From: JAHDCJ01 sp039028895
GTDB taxonomy: Bacteria; Bacteroidota; Bacteroidia; Chitinophagales; Saprospiraceae
NCBI GenBank assembly: GCA_039028895.1
Contig: JBCCHF010000001.1
Location: 124,001-188,000, forward strand
Length of the DNA stretch: 64,000 bases
Reading direction: 5' to 3'
Positions 1-9,229 of the stretch are shown piece after piece. The notes beneath the pieces are model-generated. The model had not been told where the DNA came from, searched no databases, and worked only from the letters and a program-made list of their open reading frames with translations. The position numbers and the translations under genes are program-made. Position 1 is the first letter of the stretch. Every line of letters begins with the position of its first letter.

Positions 1-112
1 TGTCATGAATGGAAACACCCGTCCATACTGAAGAGCCGATACCCGGTCCGTCATGGGCTGCCAAATAACTTGCCACAAGAAGCAGGAAGAAGGTTCCTAT
101 TCTTGCTTTCAT
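1..112 (-). CDS. Partial secreted protein (N-terminus only), unknown
   Basis: An ATG at 112 opens a frame that runs off the left edge. It encodes about 37 residues beginning MKARIGTFFLLLVASYLA followed by AHDGPGIGSS, a typical cleavable signal peptide with a short basic n-region and a Leu/Phe core. It follows the small Cys-motif protein on the same strand by 57 bases, so the two are probably co-transcribed with uvrC. Too little is present to name the mature protein. In other Bacteroidota the small Cys-motif protein upstream is, as I recall, often followed by metal- or TonB-related outer membrane genes, but that is only a contextual hint. Confidence 0.6.
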   Translation of the reverse strand, partial: MKARIGTFFLLLVASYLAAHDGPGIGSSVWTGVSIHD

Positions 113-169
113 TATTTAAGATTTGAATAAGAAATTACTTTTTTGAAATTGCCTGGTCAGGCTTTAATT

Positions 170-538
170 TTATGACAAATCAGGCGGATGGAATACGGGT
201 TTTTGAAATTCGCTGTCAATGAGCGAATAACGAGTAATCAAAGGGGGCAAAATATAAAGGTCATTAATAAAGGTTGTCCAATTAATATCCACAAAAAGCT
301 TAATCTCCAGCTTTTCAACTACTGGAAAGTCTCGTCCCTGGTTTTCTTCATTAAATTTTTTAATCTGGTCGGCGAGAAAACATTTTCCATCACACGCCAA
401 TTCAGGCTTTTCTTTATTGATACAAAGGAATTCAGTGATGTAGTCTTTGTTCACCAGGTAGTGCATATACACCAAAAACTGCTGTGAACTTGAAATCACG
501 AACAGGAACAACAGAAATATGGCACTGTACACCTTCAT
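170..538 (-). CDS. Small membrane-anchored protein with C-x9-C-x3-C motif
   Basis: This 122-residue protein starts at the ATG at 538, the first start after the uvrC stop that gives a hydrophobic N-terminus (MKVYSAIFLLFLFVIS); an upstream in-frame ATG at 580 would overlap uvrC. After the membrane or signal segment comes a Cys cluster at residues 39, 49 and 53 (CINKEKPELACDGKC), which looks like a metal-handling motif. The rest is acidic and polar. The gene lies 25 bases after uvrC on the same strand. Small Bacteroidota proteins with this C...CxGKC pattern are conserved but uncharacterised, as far as I know; a metal-related role is inference. Confidence 0.6.
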   Translation of the reverse strand: MKVYSAIFLLFLFVISSSQQFLVYMHYLVNKDYITEFLCINKEKPELACDGKCFLADQIKKFNEENQGRDFPVVEKLEIKLFVDINWTTFINDLYILPPLITRYSLIDSEFQKPVFHPPDLS

Positions 539-563
539 TCCTGCAAAATTATGAAATAAGTCA

Positions 564-2375
564 CTAGGGCTTATTGTCAAAATAGGATTTAACTTTTAGT
601 GCGGCGTTTTTTCCAACGACTTCCATTAACTCCGAAGGGAGGGCTTCCTTGATCTTTTTTACGGACTTGAAATGTACCAACAGTTTTTGAGCTGTTTTGG
701 CACCAATGCCAGGAATGTCGGTAAGTTCAGTCTTCGCAAAATCTTTTGAGCGTTGGTTGCGATGAAAGGTAATGGCAAAACGGTGGGCCTCGTTACGCAA
801 TTGCTGGATGAGTTTTAGGGATTCAGACCGTTTGCTCAATAATAAAGGCACCGGATCTTCCGGGAAATAAATCTCTTCGAGACGTTTCGCTATGCCGATA
901 ACAGTAATCTTATCATAAAGGTCGAGTTCTTTAAGGATTTTTACGGCAGCGTTCAACTGCCCTTTTCCGCCATCGATAACAACTAATTGCGGCAGGTCTT
1001 GATTTTCTTCCTTTAGTCGGCGGTATCTTCTGAAAACCACTTCTTCCATAGAGGCAAAATCGTCTGGACCTACTACTGTTTTGATATGAAAATGGCGATA
1101 ATCTTTTTTGGAAGGTTTCGCATTTTTAAAAACAACACAAGACGCAACCGGATTAGAACCCTGGATATTCGAATTATCAAAACATTCGATCTGTATGGGT
1201 ACATCATCCATATTCAGATCTTCCTTTAGTGTTTTCAGAATACGTTCTGCTGCGGGTTGCTTCCTAATCTTGGCCAGCTCTTCTTTCTTCTTCTGTAATT
1301 TATAATACTGCACATTCTTTTCAGAAAGCTCAAGGAGTTTTTTCTTGTCGCCTACTTTCGGGATGCTCATTTTCAAGTCATCATCATCGCTTAGAATGGG
1401 TACCGGGAAAGGCAGGATAAGCATTGGGGCATGACTTCTGTACTTTTCCCTCAGTGTCTGAATGGCGTAGCTCAGCAGATCTTTTTTATTATCGTTGAGA
1501 TTTGGCGTCATTTCTAGCGTGAAGGTATGGATGATGGCACCATCAACAACTTTGATGTAATTGACATATGCCAGCTTTTCATCTTCTGCAATTGAGAATA
1601 CATCGACATCTTCAATAGAAGGATTAACTACGGTCGACCTCGACTGGTACTTCTTTAAAGACTTGATCTTTTCCTTGAGTAGTTGGGCTTTTTCAAACTC
1701 CAGCGCTGCGGCACTCTCTTCCATTTGAATTTTCATATGTCGAATTACAGTGCTGAACTTCCCTTTCAACATATTTCGGATCTGTCGGATCTTTTCGTTG
1801 TACTCTTCTTCCGATTCAAGGTTCTCGCAAGGTCCTTTACAATTTTTGATATGATATTCAAGACAAACCTTGAATTTACCTTTATTGATATTATCCTCAG
1901 TCAGGTTATAAGTACACGTTCTTAATTGGAAGAGTTGTTTGATCAGTTCCAGTACAATTTTCACACGCGAAACTGAAGTATACGGACCGAAGTATTTTGA
2001 GCCATCACGTATAACCTGTCTTGTCATAAAGACCCTGGGAAAGCGTTCGTTTTTTATGCAGATATATGGATAGGTCTTTCCATCCTTTAACTGAACATTA
2101 TACCTTGGTTGATATTTTTTTATCAGAGTATTTTCCAATAAAAGTGCATCCTGCTCTGTTTCCACGATGGTATAATCCACATGGTCAGCATTCTTAACCA
2201 ATACCCTTGTTTTATGGGCCTGGTGTTTTTTATTTCCAAAATAGGACGCCAGCCTTTTCTTCAGGTTTTTTGCTTTACCGACGTAAAGTATTTTCCCTTC
2301 AGCATCTTTAAACTGATACACCCCTGGCTCGTTGGGGAAAGTAGGGGATAATCGTTTGTAGTCTTCGGTGGTCAA
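564..2375 (-). CDS. uvrC: Excinuclease ABC subunit C
   Basis: This 603-residue protein makes the two incisions flanking a DNA lesion in UvrABC nucleotide excision repair, in the cytoplasm. It has the full family architecture: an N-terminal GIY-YIG nuclease (residues ~15-95, GVYQFKD...ILYVGKAKNL), a Cys-containing linker, a UVR motif near residues 205-240 for UvrB contact, a UvrC RNase H-like nuclease domain (IECFDNSNIQGSNPVAS; VVIDGGKGQLNAA) and a C-terminal helix-hairpin-helix pair (LTDIPGIGAKTAQKLL). The length is normal for the family. It lies 126 bases downstream of the penicillin-binding protein gene and leads into two small genes on the same strand. Confidence 0.98.
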   Translation of the reverse strand: MTTEDYKRLSPTFPNEPGVYQFKDAEGKILYVGKAKNLKKRLASYFGNKKHQAHKTRVLVKNADHVDYTIVETEQDALLLENTLIKKYQPRYNVQLKDGKTYPYICIKNERFPRVFMTRQVIRDGSKYFGPYTSVSRVKIVLELIKQLFQLRTCTYNLTEDNINKGKFKVCLEYHIKNCKGPCENLESEEEYNEKIRQIRNMLKGKFSTVIRHMKIQMEESAAALEFEKAQLLKEKIKSLKKYQSRSTVVNPSIEDVDVFSIAEDEKLAYVNYIKVVDGAIIHTFTLEMTPNLNDNKKDLLSYAIQTLREKYRSHAPMLILPFPVPILSDDDDLKMSIPKVGDKKKLLELSEKNVQYYKLQKKKEELAKIRKQPAAERILKTLKEDLNMDDVPIQIECFDNSNIQGSNPVASCVVFKNAKPSKKDYRHFHIKTVVGPDDFASMEEVVFRRYRRLKEENQDLPQLVVIDGGKGQLNAAVKILKELDLYDKITVIGIAKRLEEIYFPEDPVPLLLSKRSESLKLIQQLRNEAHRFAITFHRNQRSKDFAKTELTDIPGIGAKTAQKLLVHFKSVKKIKEALPSELMEVVGKNAALKVKSYFDNKP

Positions 2376-2501
2376 TACAAAATGGGATTTATTCCGGGTT
2401 GTCTAATCAAAGATGTTTATTGGACAGTTGAAATTAAGAAATTTGGTAGTTTACCAAAAGTTGCCCCAGAATAATTAAGTCGGAATAATGAACTTAAAAA
2501 G

Positions 2502-5114
2502 TTACCCACCTCCAAATTCGAAATCATCGCCTTCCTCTCCTTCCGGGTCATTTTCGATGAGTTCTCCTTCATTTTCAAGTGGATTGTCTGACGGGTTGTC
2601 ATACAAGGTACAATCCATTTCAATTTCGAGTTCGGCTGATGGTCTTTTAAATCGTTTTTTGGTGTCCCAAGCCAGTTCTTCGTCAGCTTCCACCCGTTTC
2701 ATGAATTTTGAGAAAATGGGTTTAGCCATATACGAACCCTGTCCATAGTCGATCGTCCGGAACCGGATGAATCGGTCATCACAGCCAACCCAGGTGCCAA
2801 CAACGATATTGGGGGTAAATCCAACGAACCATCCGTCTGCATGATAATTGGTTGTACCCGTTTTACCACCTACTTCTGATTTGATGCCTAGTGAAAATCC
2901 AACAACGTTTTTCAGCATTTGAACCATAACGTGATTGGCTTGTTCGCCAAGTGCGTGTTGTTGTTCTGGCATCGACTCATAAATAAGGTTGCCGTTTTTA
3001 TCCTCAATCCGGGTAATATACACCGGCATAGTTGCAATACCTTCGTTAGCGAATGCGGTGTAGGCGCCTGTCATTTCAAAAACAGAAATATCAGGTGTTC
3101 CTAGGCTTATTGAAGGGAGAGATGGGACCCGACTTGTATCAACGCCCATTTTGTACATGAGCTCGCGCATAGGTTCTGTAGTTCCCATATCGCGCATTAA
3201 ATATGCAGAAACTGAGTTCTTGGAAGTCCTCAGACCTTCCTGTAAAGTGATAAGCTGATTGGTAAAGTATCCTACATTTTTCGGCGTCCAGTCTTTCAGG
3301 AGATTAAATGTTCCTTTCTCTATTGTGACTGGAGAATCCATAACTTTATAGCAAGGAGAGTATCGTCTTTGGTCAATCGCTACAGCATATAGAAACGGCT
3401 TGACAGTTGATCCAATTTGACGCGCCATCGTTTTGTTGACATGATCAAATTTGAAAGTCCTATGGTGAATTCCGCCAACCCACGCTTTCACATAACCGGT
3501 TTGAGGGTCAACAGCCATAATCCCTGTTTGCAGAAACATCCTATGATACCTTATAGAATCAAGCGGTGACATGACTGTATCTTTTTCAAAGTTGGTATTG
3601 TAGTCAAACACCTTCATCTCGACTGGCGTGTCAAAGACTTCTTTGGACACCTCATCCAATTCTCTCCATTCAGCCTTGATGACGGCCCAATCTTCGCCAC
3701 CTAAAATGGTACGGTATTTTTTCGCAAGTTCACTACCAATAAATTTGGAACTCAGCCACCTGGAGATAATGGTCTTGTCTTCTTCAGCCATGAACAAACG
3801 TTCGATGTCTACATCGCGCAAGTTCAGCTCCTGAGACTTTTTGAGATACGTTTTTCGGAGTCCCAGGAATCGCTCGGTTTCTCTTTTCCGGTTTTCAAGA
3901 GACTTTAATCTGGTGTCGATATCTTTATCGGTAACACCGCGGGACTTATGGGTCCATGGATCTTTCTTATTCCAGTGTTTGAAGAGTTTTTCCTGCACTT
4001 TAGGTAAATGGTCAAGTGCAGCTGCCTCAGCATGCATTTGGAGGCGGGAATTTATCGTGGTATAAATCCTAAGGCCGTCTTTATATACATTATAGGATGT
4101 ACCATCCGCTTTTTCATTTCCTGCAAGCAGGCGTTTAAGGTCTTCTCTGAGGTATTCCCGGAAGTAGGGAGCCAGTCCATCATTATGATCTGAGCGCTTG
4201 AATTTCGAAAGGTCTAGTGGTAAGTTTTTCAGGCTATCATATTGCACCTGATTCAGCAAGCCATTTCGTTTCATCTGGCTAAAAACGACTGTTCGCCTGT
4301 TTTTGGCCTTTTCAGGAAAGCGTTTGGGATTATAGAGTGAAGGATTCTTCAGCATCCCCACCAACATTGCAGCTTCTTCCAGTCGCAATGAATCGGGTGT
4401 TGTTCCGAAATAAATCTCGGAAGCCGACTTGATGCCATAAGCGCCATTAATGAAGTTAAACTGGTTGAGGTACATCGTAATGATCTCCTCCTTTGTATAA
4501 CTCCGTTCGAGTTTAACAGCTGTAATCCATTCTTTGAGTTTCGTTTTTCCAAGGATCCAGGCCTTGCTAATCGTATTCCTGTTTCTGAGGTCAGGTCTGT
4601 CAAATAGCAATTTTGCCAACTGCTGGGTAATCGTTGACCCACCACCAGAAGTTCTTTTTTGAAGGATAATCGTCTTGAAAAGTACTCTGCCCAGCGCTTC
4701 TGCATCGATGCCGCTATGACTGTAATATCTTTCATCTTCTGTGGCAACAAGGGCTTCTACGAGGTGTGGAGACAGTTCATCATAACTTACATTGACCCTG
4801 TTTTCGGTGTAATAACGGCCTAGTAGTTTACCATCTTCAGTATAAATCTCGGAGGCGAGTCGACTTTGTGGATTTTCAAGTTCCTCGAATGTCGGCAGGT
4901 TATCAAAACTCAGGTAAAGGAACAAAAGGAAAACCATTAGGAACCCAACACCAAAGGCAATCCATAACCGCTTTATCCATTTGCGGTATGCGGGGGTCCT
5001 TGACTCACGAATTGAGGGCTCTGGCTGTGGTTGCTTTTCGTCCGATTCGTGGAGGTTGTTTTCGAATTCTTGCGATTCGTTTAGATCGTTAATTTCGTTT
5101 AATTCGTCGCTCAA
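2502..5114 (-). CDS. mrcA: Class A penicillin-binding protein (PBP1A type)
   Basis: This bifunctional peptidoglycan synthase polymerises glycan strands and cross-links stem peptides in the periplasm. The 870 residues run as an acidic cytoplasmic tail (1-45), a membrane anchor (~49-70), a GT51 glycosyltransferase with catalytic Glu126 in ATEDERYYSH and GGSTITQQLAK at ~158-168, and a penicillin-binding transpeptidase with STVK (Ser569), SKN (631-633) and KTGT (751-754). All active-site motifs are intact. The Asp/Glu-rich C-terminus ends FEFGGG. A strong promoter match lies at 5193-5223. In many relatives this gene neighbours gldH and ricT; here it is next to uvrC instead. Confidence 0.95.
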   Translation of the reverse strand: MSDELNEINDLNESQEFENNLHESDEKQPQPEPSIRESRTPAYRKWIKRLWIAFGVGFLMVFLLFLYLSFDNLPTFEELENPQSRLASEIYTEDGKLLGRYYTENRVNVSYDELSPHLVEALVATEDERYYSHSGIDAEALGRVLFKTIILQKRTSGGGSTITQQLAKLLFDRPDLRNRNTISKAWILGKTKLKEWITAVKLERSYTKEEIITMYLNQFNFINGAYGIKSASEIYFGTTPDSLRLEEAAMLVGMLKNPSLYNPKRFPEKAKNRRTVVFSQMKRNGLLNQVQYDSLKNLPLDLSKFKRSDHNDGLAPYFREYLREDLKRLLAGNEKADGTSYNVYKDGLRIYTTINSRLQMHAEAAALDHLPKVQEKLFKHWNKKDPWTHKSRGVTDKDIDTRLKSLENRKRETERFLGLRKTYLKKSQELNLRDVDIERLFMAEEDKTIISRWLSSKFIGSELAKKYRTILGGEDWAVIKAEWRELDEVSKEVFDTPVEMKVFDYNTNFEKDTVMSPLDSIRYHRMFLQTGIMAVDPQTGYVKAWVGGIHHRTFKFDHVNKTMARQIGSTVKPFLYAVAIDQRRYSPCYKVMDSPVTIEKGTFNLLKDWTPKNVGYFTNQLITLQEGLRTSKNSVSAYLMRDMGTTEPMRELMYKMGVDTSRVPSLPSISLGTPDISVFEMTGAYTAFANEGIATMPVYITRIEDKNGNLIYESMPEQQHALGEQANHVMVQMLKNVVGFSLGIKSEVGGKTGTTNYHADGWFVGFTPNIVVGTWVGCDDRFIRFRTIDYGQGSYMAKPIFSKFMKRVEADEELAWDTKKRFKRPSAELEIEMDCTLYDNPSDNPLENEGELIENDPEGEEGDDFEFGGG

Positions 5115-5192
5115 CTTTTCAGAATTTTAATGGTTTCGAACCATGCTTAAATCCTCCCTGAACCAGCATCATTTGATGCCATATTTAGTCAA

Positions 5193-5223
5193 CAAATTTA
5201 ACCAAATAAATCTGCATAACCAA
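5193..5223 (-). promoter_or_regulatory. Bacteroidota-type promoter of the PBP gene
   Basis: Reading the minus strand, TTG (5223-5221), 20 bases, then TAAATTTG (5200-5193) fits the TTG-N17-23-TAnnTTTG consensus of the Bacteroidota primary sigma factor. Transcription would start near 5186, giving a leader of about 70 bases before the ATG at 5114. Confidence 0.65.
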
Positions 5224-5289
5224 TTCAGGTTCTGTTAAACAGGTTACTAGAATGTTAGTAACTCAGGAGAATTGTGGGAAAGCTGAACG

Positions 5290-5365
5290 TCGCCTTGTGG
5301 CTTCATTGTTTTTCGCCAGTGGCGAATTGATTACGCCTGGGGCGCTAATGCTTATCGTTGCGCTC
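5290..5365. repeat. Degenerate tandem units with small palindromes
   Basis: The 330-base gap between the PBP and porW genes contains a richer-GC patch with three loosely repeated ~20-base units, each starting CGCC and followed by a GGC or GGCG (near 5291, 5314 and 5335). The clearest is a perfect palindrome, TTCGCC-AGT-GGCGAA, at 5312-5326. A further GCGC pair flanks 5342-5363. I see no believable gene in the rest of the gap. It resembles a decayed extragenic palindromic repeat; its copy number elsewhere cannot be seen from this window. Confidence 0.4.
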
Positions 5366-5444
5366 AATTGCTATTGCTACGCGGATGGCTTTGTTGCCAG
5401 AACAATTGCAACTATAGGAACAAAAACAATGCCGAAGGCAAGTA

Positions 5445-8246
5445 CTACTGGTTTTGCTCTTCGTAGTATAAAATGTAGGGTTGAAGTTTTCTAACCCTTA
5501 GTAAAGTTTTGTAGTTGGTTTGCGAGATCGGGTAAAGTTTGAACCCCGGATCTAGCTGACCAAGTAATTCTGCTGGCCTGTTCAATGCTGATTCGTAGTA
5601 TTCAGTAGCTTTTTGACCATTTGAAAACCTCCTGATGATCAGGATTGGTGTTTCAAGGTCAATTAGCAAACTGGATACTTTGAGATTATCAAGGCTATGA
5701 TATTGACCGTGGTAATCTGCAACAGCAGCTTTTGCCTGGCTGATCTTTATGTTTTTGTTGGACAAGACCGCAAGAATATAATGAGGATCATTAGGTGATT
5801 CTTTGAATAACCCTTTTTGGTCTTCATCCGTGACATTACTTCCAATGTTGGGCAGTTTTCCGCTTCTTCCGCCAAGGTAAGTCAATAATTCTCTGGCCTT
5901 GCGCTCTTCATCTGTGTTTGGGAAATCCTTAACGACCTTTTGCAAAGCAGCTACATAGGGATCTTTTCCTTCGAGGCTACCTACACACATTGCGGCAAGC
6001 AAGGCAAATTTTGGCCTAAGTATATTATCAGAACCGAAAAGGCTATCTGACTGGCTTGCAAGTTTGAAAGCCTGTTGATATCTGTCCTCCTCAAACGAGT
6101 TGTAGGTCGTATTATAGTACTGCGTCAATTCCATTTCAGCAGCCTGTAAGACGGTAGCAGCATCCGGATTACGCAAGATCTCTGCATGTCGGCTCTTGGG
6201 ATACTTACTGACGATCATTTGCTTATAGGAATCTGCTTTACCCGGGTTGCTTGTGAGGTGCAGTACGTAAAGCGTATATAATGCTTCGAGTTCATTGTCG
6301 TTACCTGGGAACCTTCTAATTAATTCCTCTAAAGTTTCAACGGCTAACCGCTCGTTGCCAAGTTTCTCGCGATAGAGACCGGCAAGTTTAAACATTGCAT
6401 CAGCTATTTTTCCTTCTGCAATAGCCACTTCCTCAGGTGTATCAGGAACATCTCTTAAAATCTGTTTCAACTCAGTATCAGAAATGAATACTTCTTCAAC
6501 TTCCTCGACAACCTCTTCACCTTGTGGCAGGATAATATCTCTTCTATTGGAGCGTCTCCAGTTATCTTCCAACTGTCTTTCTCCCCATTTCTTTTCAAAG
6601 TCCTTTTTGCCTTTTTTCACACTGGACACATCATAGGCCCACCAACTACTGGTTCCTGTTGTCGCCAAAGTGCGGCTGCCCTGGGAGATACCGGGCAATG
6701 TCTTAAAGCCTTTAGGAACTACGCTGCTGATCTGTGGTTTTGCATTTTGTGCATTAAATTCCTTTTTGATCTTATTAGCCAGCGCTTTCCTTTCTTTTTC
6801 ATCCATCCTGCTAATCATCAAGAGGCTGTCTTGTAACTCGATTATGTTTAGCTGATTCGCGATTTCAGTCAGGTTTTGGCTATAATTCTTTACTTCAGTG
6901 TATCGTTCGTCCTTGTTAGAGATTACTGACAATGTACTGTCGTAGTAATTCTTGGATTCAACATATTTTTCCTGCTGAAAGTAAATTTGGGCCAAGTTGA
7001 GATAAGACTCCGTTTTTTGTGGGATATTATTCGAATTAAATTTCAGGGAAGATTTCAGGTTCGCTACTGCATCAGACATGTTCTCTTCCTTGATATTGAT
7101 CATTGCCATTGAAAAGTATACCTGGTCGCGAAACTCTTCATTCTTTGAGTCCTTAGCCATTTTAGTGAGTTTGTTAATGGCCACTTCGGTAGTTTCTCCA
7201 CCACTTTCCCAGCTATTGAGAATAAGGTTTAGTCTTGTCCTGAACTCCATATCGTATTCAGGGCGCAATTTCAGCACATAATCGTAGGTCTCAGCTGCTT
7301 CTTTGGCTCTTCCATTTAGTTGATGAATCTGTGCCAGGATATAGGCATAGCGCGTTTTCTTACGCTTATTGGACGTTAACTCAATCCCCCTGTTCAAAGG
7401 TTCCACTGCCCTGTCATAGAGTTTCTGTTTCAAATAAATATAGGATTCCACAATGGCGGCTTCGGCTTGGAGGCGTTGCTGCAGGTTACCGCTATTCTGT
7501 AATTTTCTCACGGTTGTTTGGGCATCATCATACCTACCCAGCTCTACTTGTGTACGGGCCAACCATACCATCGCTTCTTCGCGAATTGGCCTGTGTTTTA
7601 GAAAGTAGCTTTCACCATCCTCACCTGATGTTTCTGCCTGGAAAGCTTTTCGGGAAGCTGATGGGGAACTGCTTTTCCCTTTTTTCTTCTTTTTCTTACT
7701 GCGTTTTTTCTTCTTCTTTGATGAAGACGCTTTTTCCTTTTTCTGTTCTATGTTCTTCGGGTCGTATTCTTTAACGATCCAGTCGAAAGTTTCAACAGCG
7801 AGATCATACTCCTTTTTGAGATATTGTGATTGTCCGATCAGGAAGTAGGCATCGTCAGACCATTTGCTCGGTCTGTGAAGAGAAATAGCTACGGCTGATT
7901 TCTTAATTGCTTCATCCAATTGGCTGGCTGCAGATTTTGAATCTTCGATTGCAGATTCCTTGTAGAGTGCCAGCACCTGGTTGTAATTGTCCTGATATTG
8001 ATCAGATAAATTGTTTATGCTCTCTAATACTATTAAATTAGCATTAAAATATCCGTTAAATCTGGAGTTGAGGTCGTGCCAGGCCTTTTTTAACCCTTTA
8101 GGATTATCTGCAGATTTTTTCTTTGCGGTTGTCTGACAGGACCAGAAGATGGTGATCCCTGCCAAGAGCAGGAGTCCGAACCTTATATGCTTCAAAATCA
8201 ATGAATTTATTTTAAGTACAAAAACTATTAAAAAACGTTCCTCCAC
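5445..8246 (-). CDS. porW: T9SS-associated TPR lipoprotein PorW/SprE
   Basis: This large TPR lipoprotein of the outer membrane is needed for type IX secretion and gliding in relatives (PorW in Porphyromonas, SprE in Flavobacterium). The product is ~933 residues with a hydrophobic leader ending in a lipobox (TIFWSCQ), the family hallmark DLNSRFNGYFNAN soon after, many TPR helices, a Lys-rich low-complexity insert (~180-200), and the diagnostic block WWAYDVSSVKKGKKDFEKKW followed by GERQLEDNWRRSNR. The ATG at 8246 adds a 17-residue extension; a TTG at 8195 gives a cleaner lipoprotein leader (MKHIRFGLLLLAGITIFWSC) and leaves room for the TAAATTTG box at 8266-8259. It is divergent from the M23 gene. 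Confidence 0.88.
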   Translation of the reverse strand: MEERFLIVFVLKINSLILKHIRFGLLLLAGITIFWSCQTTAKKKSADNPKGLKKAWHDLNSRFNGYFNANLIVLESINNLSDQYQDNYNQVLALYKESAIEDSKSAASQLDEAIKKSAVAISLHRPSKWSDDAYFLIGQSQYLKKEYDLAVETFDWIVKEYDPKNIEQKKEKASSSKKKKKRSKKKKKKGKSSSPSASRKAFQAETSGEDGESYFLKHRPIREEAMVWLARTQVELGRYDDAQTTVRKLQNSGNLQQRLQAEAAIVESYIYLKQKLYDRAVEPLNRGIELTSNKRKKTRYAYILAQIHQLNGRAKEAAETYDYVLKLRPEYDMEFRTRLNLILNSWESGGETTEVAINKLTKMAKDSKNEEFRDQVYFSMAMINIKEENMSDAVANLKSSLKFNSNNIPQKTESYLNLAQIYFQQEKYVESKNYYDSTLSVISNKDERYTEVKNYSQNLTEIANQLNIIELQDSLLMISRMDEKERKALANKIKKEFNAQNAKPQISSVVPKGFKTLPGISQGSRTLATTGTSSWWAYDVSSVKKGKKDFEKKWGERQLEDNWRRSNRRDIILPQGEEVVEEVEEVFISDTELKQILRDVPDTPEEVAIAEGKIADAMFKLAGLYREKLGNERLAVETLEELIRRFPGNDNELEALYTLYVLHLTSNPGKADSYKQMIVSKYPKSRHAEILRNPDAATVLQAAEMELTQYYNTTYNSFEEDRYQQAFKLASQSDSLFGSDNILRPKFALLAAMCVGSLEGKDPYVAALQKVVKDFPNTDEERKARELLTYLGGRSGKLPNIGSNVTDEDQKGLFKESPNDPHYILAVLSNKNIKISQAKAAVADYHGQYHSLDNLKVSSLLIDLETPILIIRRFSNGQKATEYYESALNRPAELLGQLDPGFKLYPISQTNYKTLLRVRKLQPYILYYEEQNQ

Positions 8247-8353
8247 GGTTAAACGTTACAAATTTATCCCAAATTTTTCAATTTACTTAGTCAATTATTT
8301 AAACTTTAACTTTCAAGGAAATACTGTGGTTTTACCACTAAACCAAATCACTA

Positions 8354-9214
8354 ATGGCCGACAAGAATAAAAAAACAAAAAATCAACCTACCAAGTACCG
8401 GCTTGTGGTTATGAACGATGATACTTTTGAGGAAGTAGGATCATACAGATTGAGCCTTTTTAACGTGTACTCTGCTGTTTCAACCGTACTTGTATTCGTG
8501 GTTATTTTTGTTGTTTGCATTATTATTTTCACTCCGCTCAAACGATACATTCCTGGTTATGGATCCAATATGCGGAGCCAGGTAAAGGAACTTTATGACG
8601 CCGTCGATTCACTTGACAGGGAAATTGCCGATCGCAACTTTTATATTGAAAATATTCGAAAGGTGCTAACTGGTGAATTGGAAACAGCTGAAAAAATTAC
8701 TGAGAATGCGTTTTTGGATGACACTATCAGACCAATAGAGCCTATACAAGAAGACCTCGACTTACGCGATAAGGTTGCACGAGATGAGGTCCCTTCTTTG
8801 CCTTTACAAGTAAATTTCAAGCCTGATACTGATATTTTGGAACTCAAATACATGGTCCCGCCTGTCAATGACGGTTTCATTACTGATGAGTTTATGCCTG
8901 ACAAAGAACATTATGGCATTGATATCGCCGCCGCCAAGAACACCCCGATCAAGGCTATCCTTGACGGAAAGGTCATTTTATCGGATTGGACTATGGACAC
9001 TGGCTATATCATTGGTATTCAGCATAAAAATAACTTGCTTTCTTTTTACAAACACAATTCGGTTTTATTAAAAAAAGTTAATAGCTTTGTTAAGGCCGGT
9101 GAGGCTATTGCAATAATTGGCAATACCGGTCATTTATCCGACGGTCCACATCTCCACTTTGAATTATGGCTAAACGGACAGGTAGTAGATCCTGCTGAAT
9201 TTATTAATTTCTAA
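8354..9214 (+). CDS. M23 family (LytM-type) metallopeptidase, membrane-anchored
   Basis: This predicted peptidoglycan endopeptidase is anchored in the inner membrane. It has 286 residues: a short basic cytoplasmic tail, one membrane helix (~35-60), a coiled-coil-like stretch (~72-120) and a C-terminal LytM domain. Zinc-site residues are present: His186 and Asp190 in HYGID, His234, and His266-Leu-His268 in GPHLHFELW, so it looks active. It is followed after 15 bases by a bactofilin gene. M23-bactofilin pairs are a recurrent arrangement in which the bactofilin scaffold positions the hydrolase during cell-shape control, and I infer the same pairing here. Confidence 0.9.
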   Translation: MADKNKKTKNQPTKYRLVVMNDDTFEEVGSYRLSLFNVYSAVSTVLVFVVIFVVCIIIFTPLKRYIPGYGSNMRSQVKELYDAVDSLDREIADRNFYIENIRKVLTGELETAEKITENAFLDDTIRPIEPIQEDLDLRDKVARDEVPSLPLQVNFKPDTDILELKYMVPPVNDGFITDEFMPDKEHYGIDIAAAKNTPIKAILDGKVILSDWTMDTGYIIGIQHKNNLLSFYKHNSVLLKKVNSFVKAGEAIAIIGNTGHLSDGPHLHFELWLNGQVVDPAEFINF

Positions 9215-9229
9215 AAGCCCAAACTTCCT

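Noticed and set aside
5252..5494. 80-codon plus-strand open frame in the PBP-porW gap
   Set aside because: It overlaps the porW 3' end, runs through the palindromic repeat patch, has no ribosome-binding or family signal, and its product looks random.
7655..7745. Poly-Lys low-complexity stretch in porW, considered as a frameshift or assembly error
   Set aside because: The reading frame and TPR pattern continue intact on both sides; Lys-rich inserts at this place are tolerated in the family.
7331..7774. 147-codon plus-strand frame opposite porW
   Set aside because: Antisense shadow of a well-supported TPR lipoprotein.
8259..8266. TAAATTTG box upstream of porW as a full promoter
   Set aside because: The nearest upstream TTG is at 25 bases, outside the usual spacing, so I mention the box only in the porW entry.
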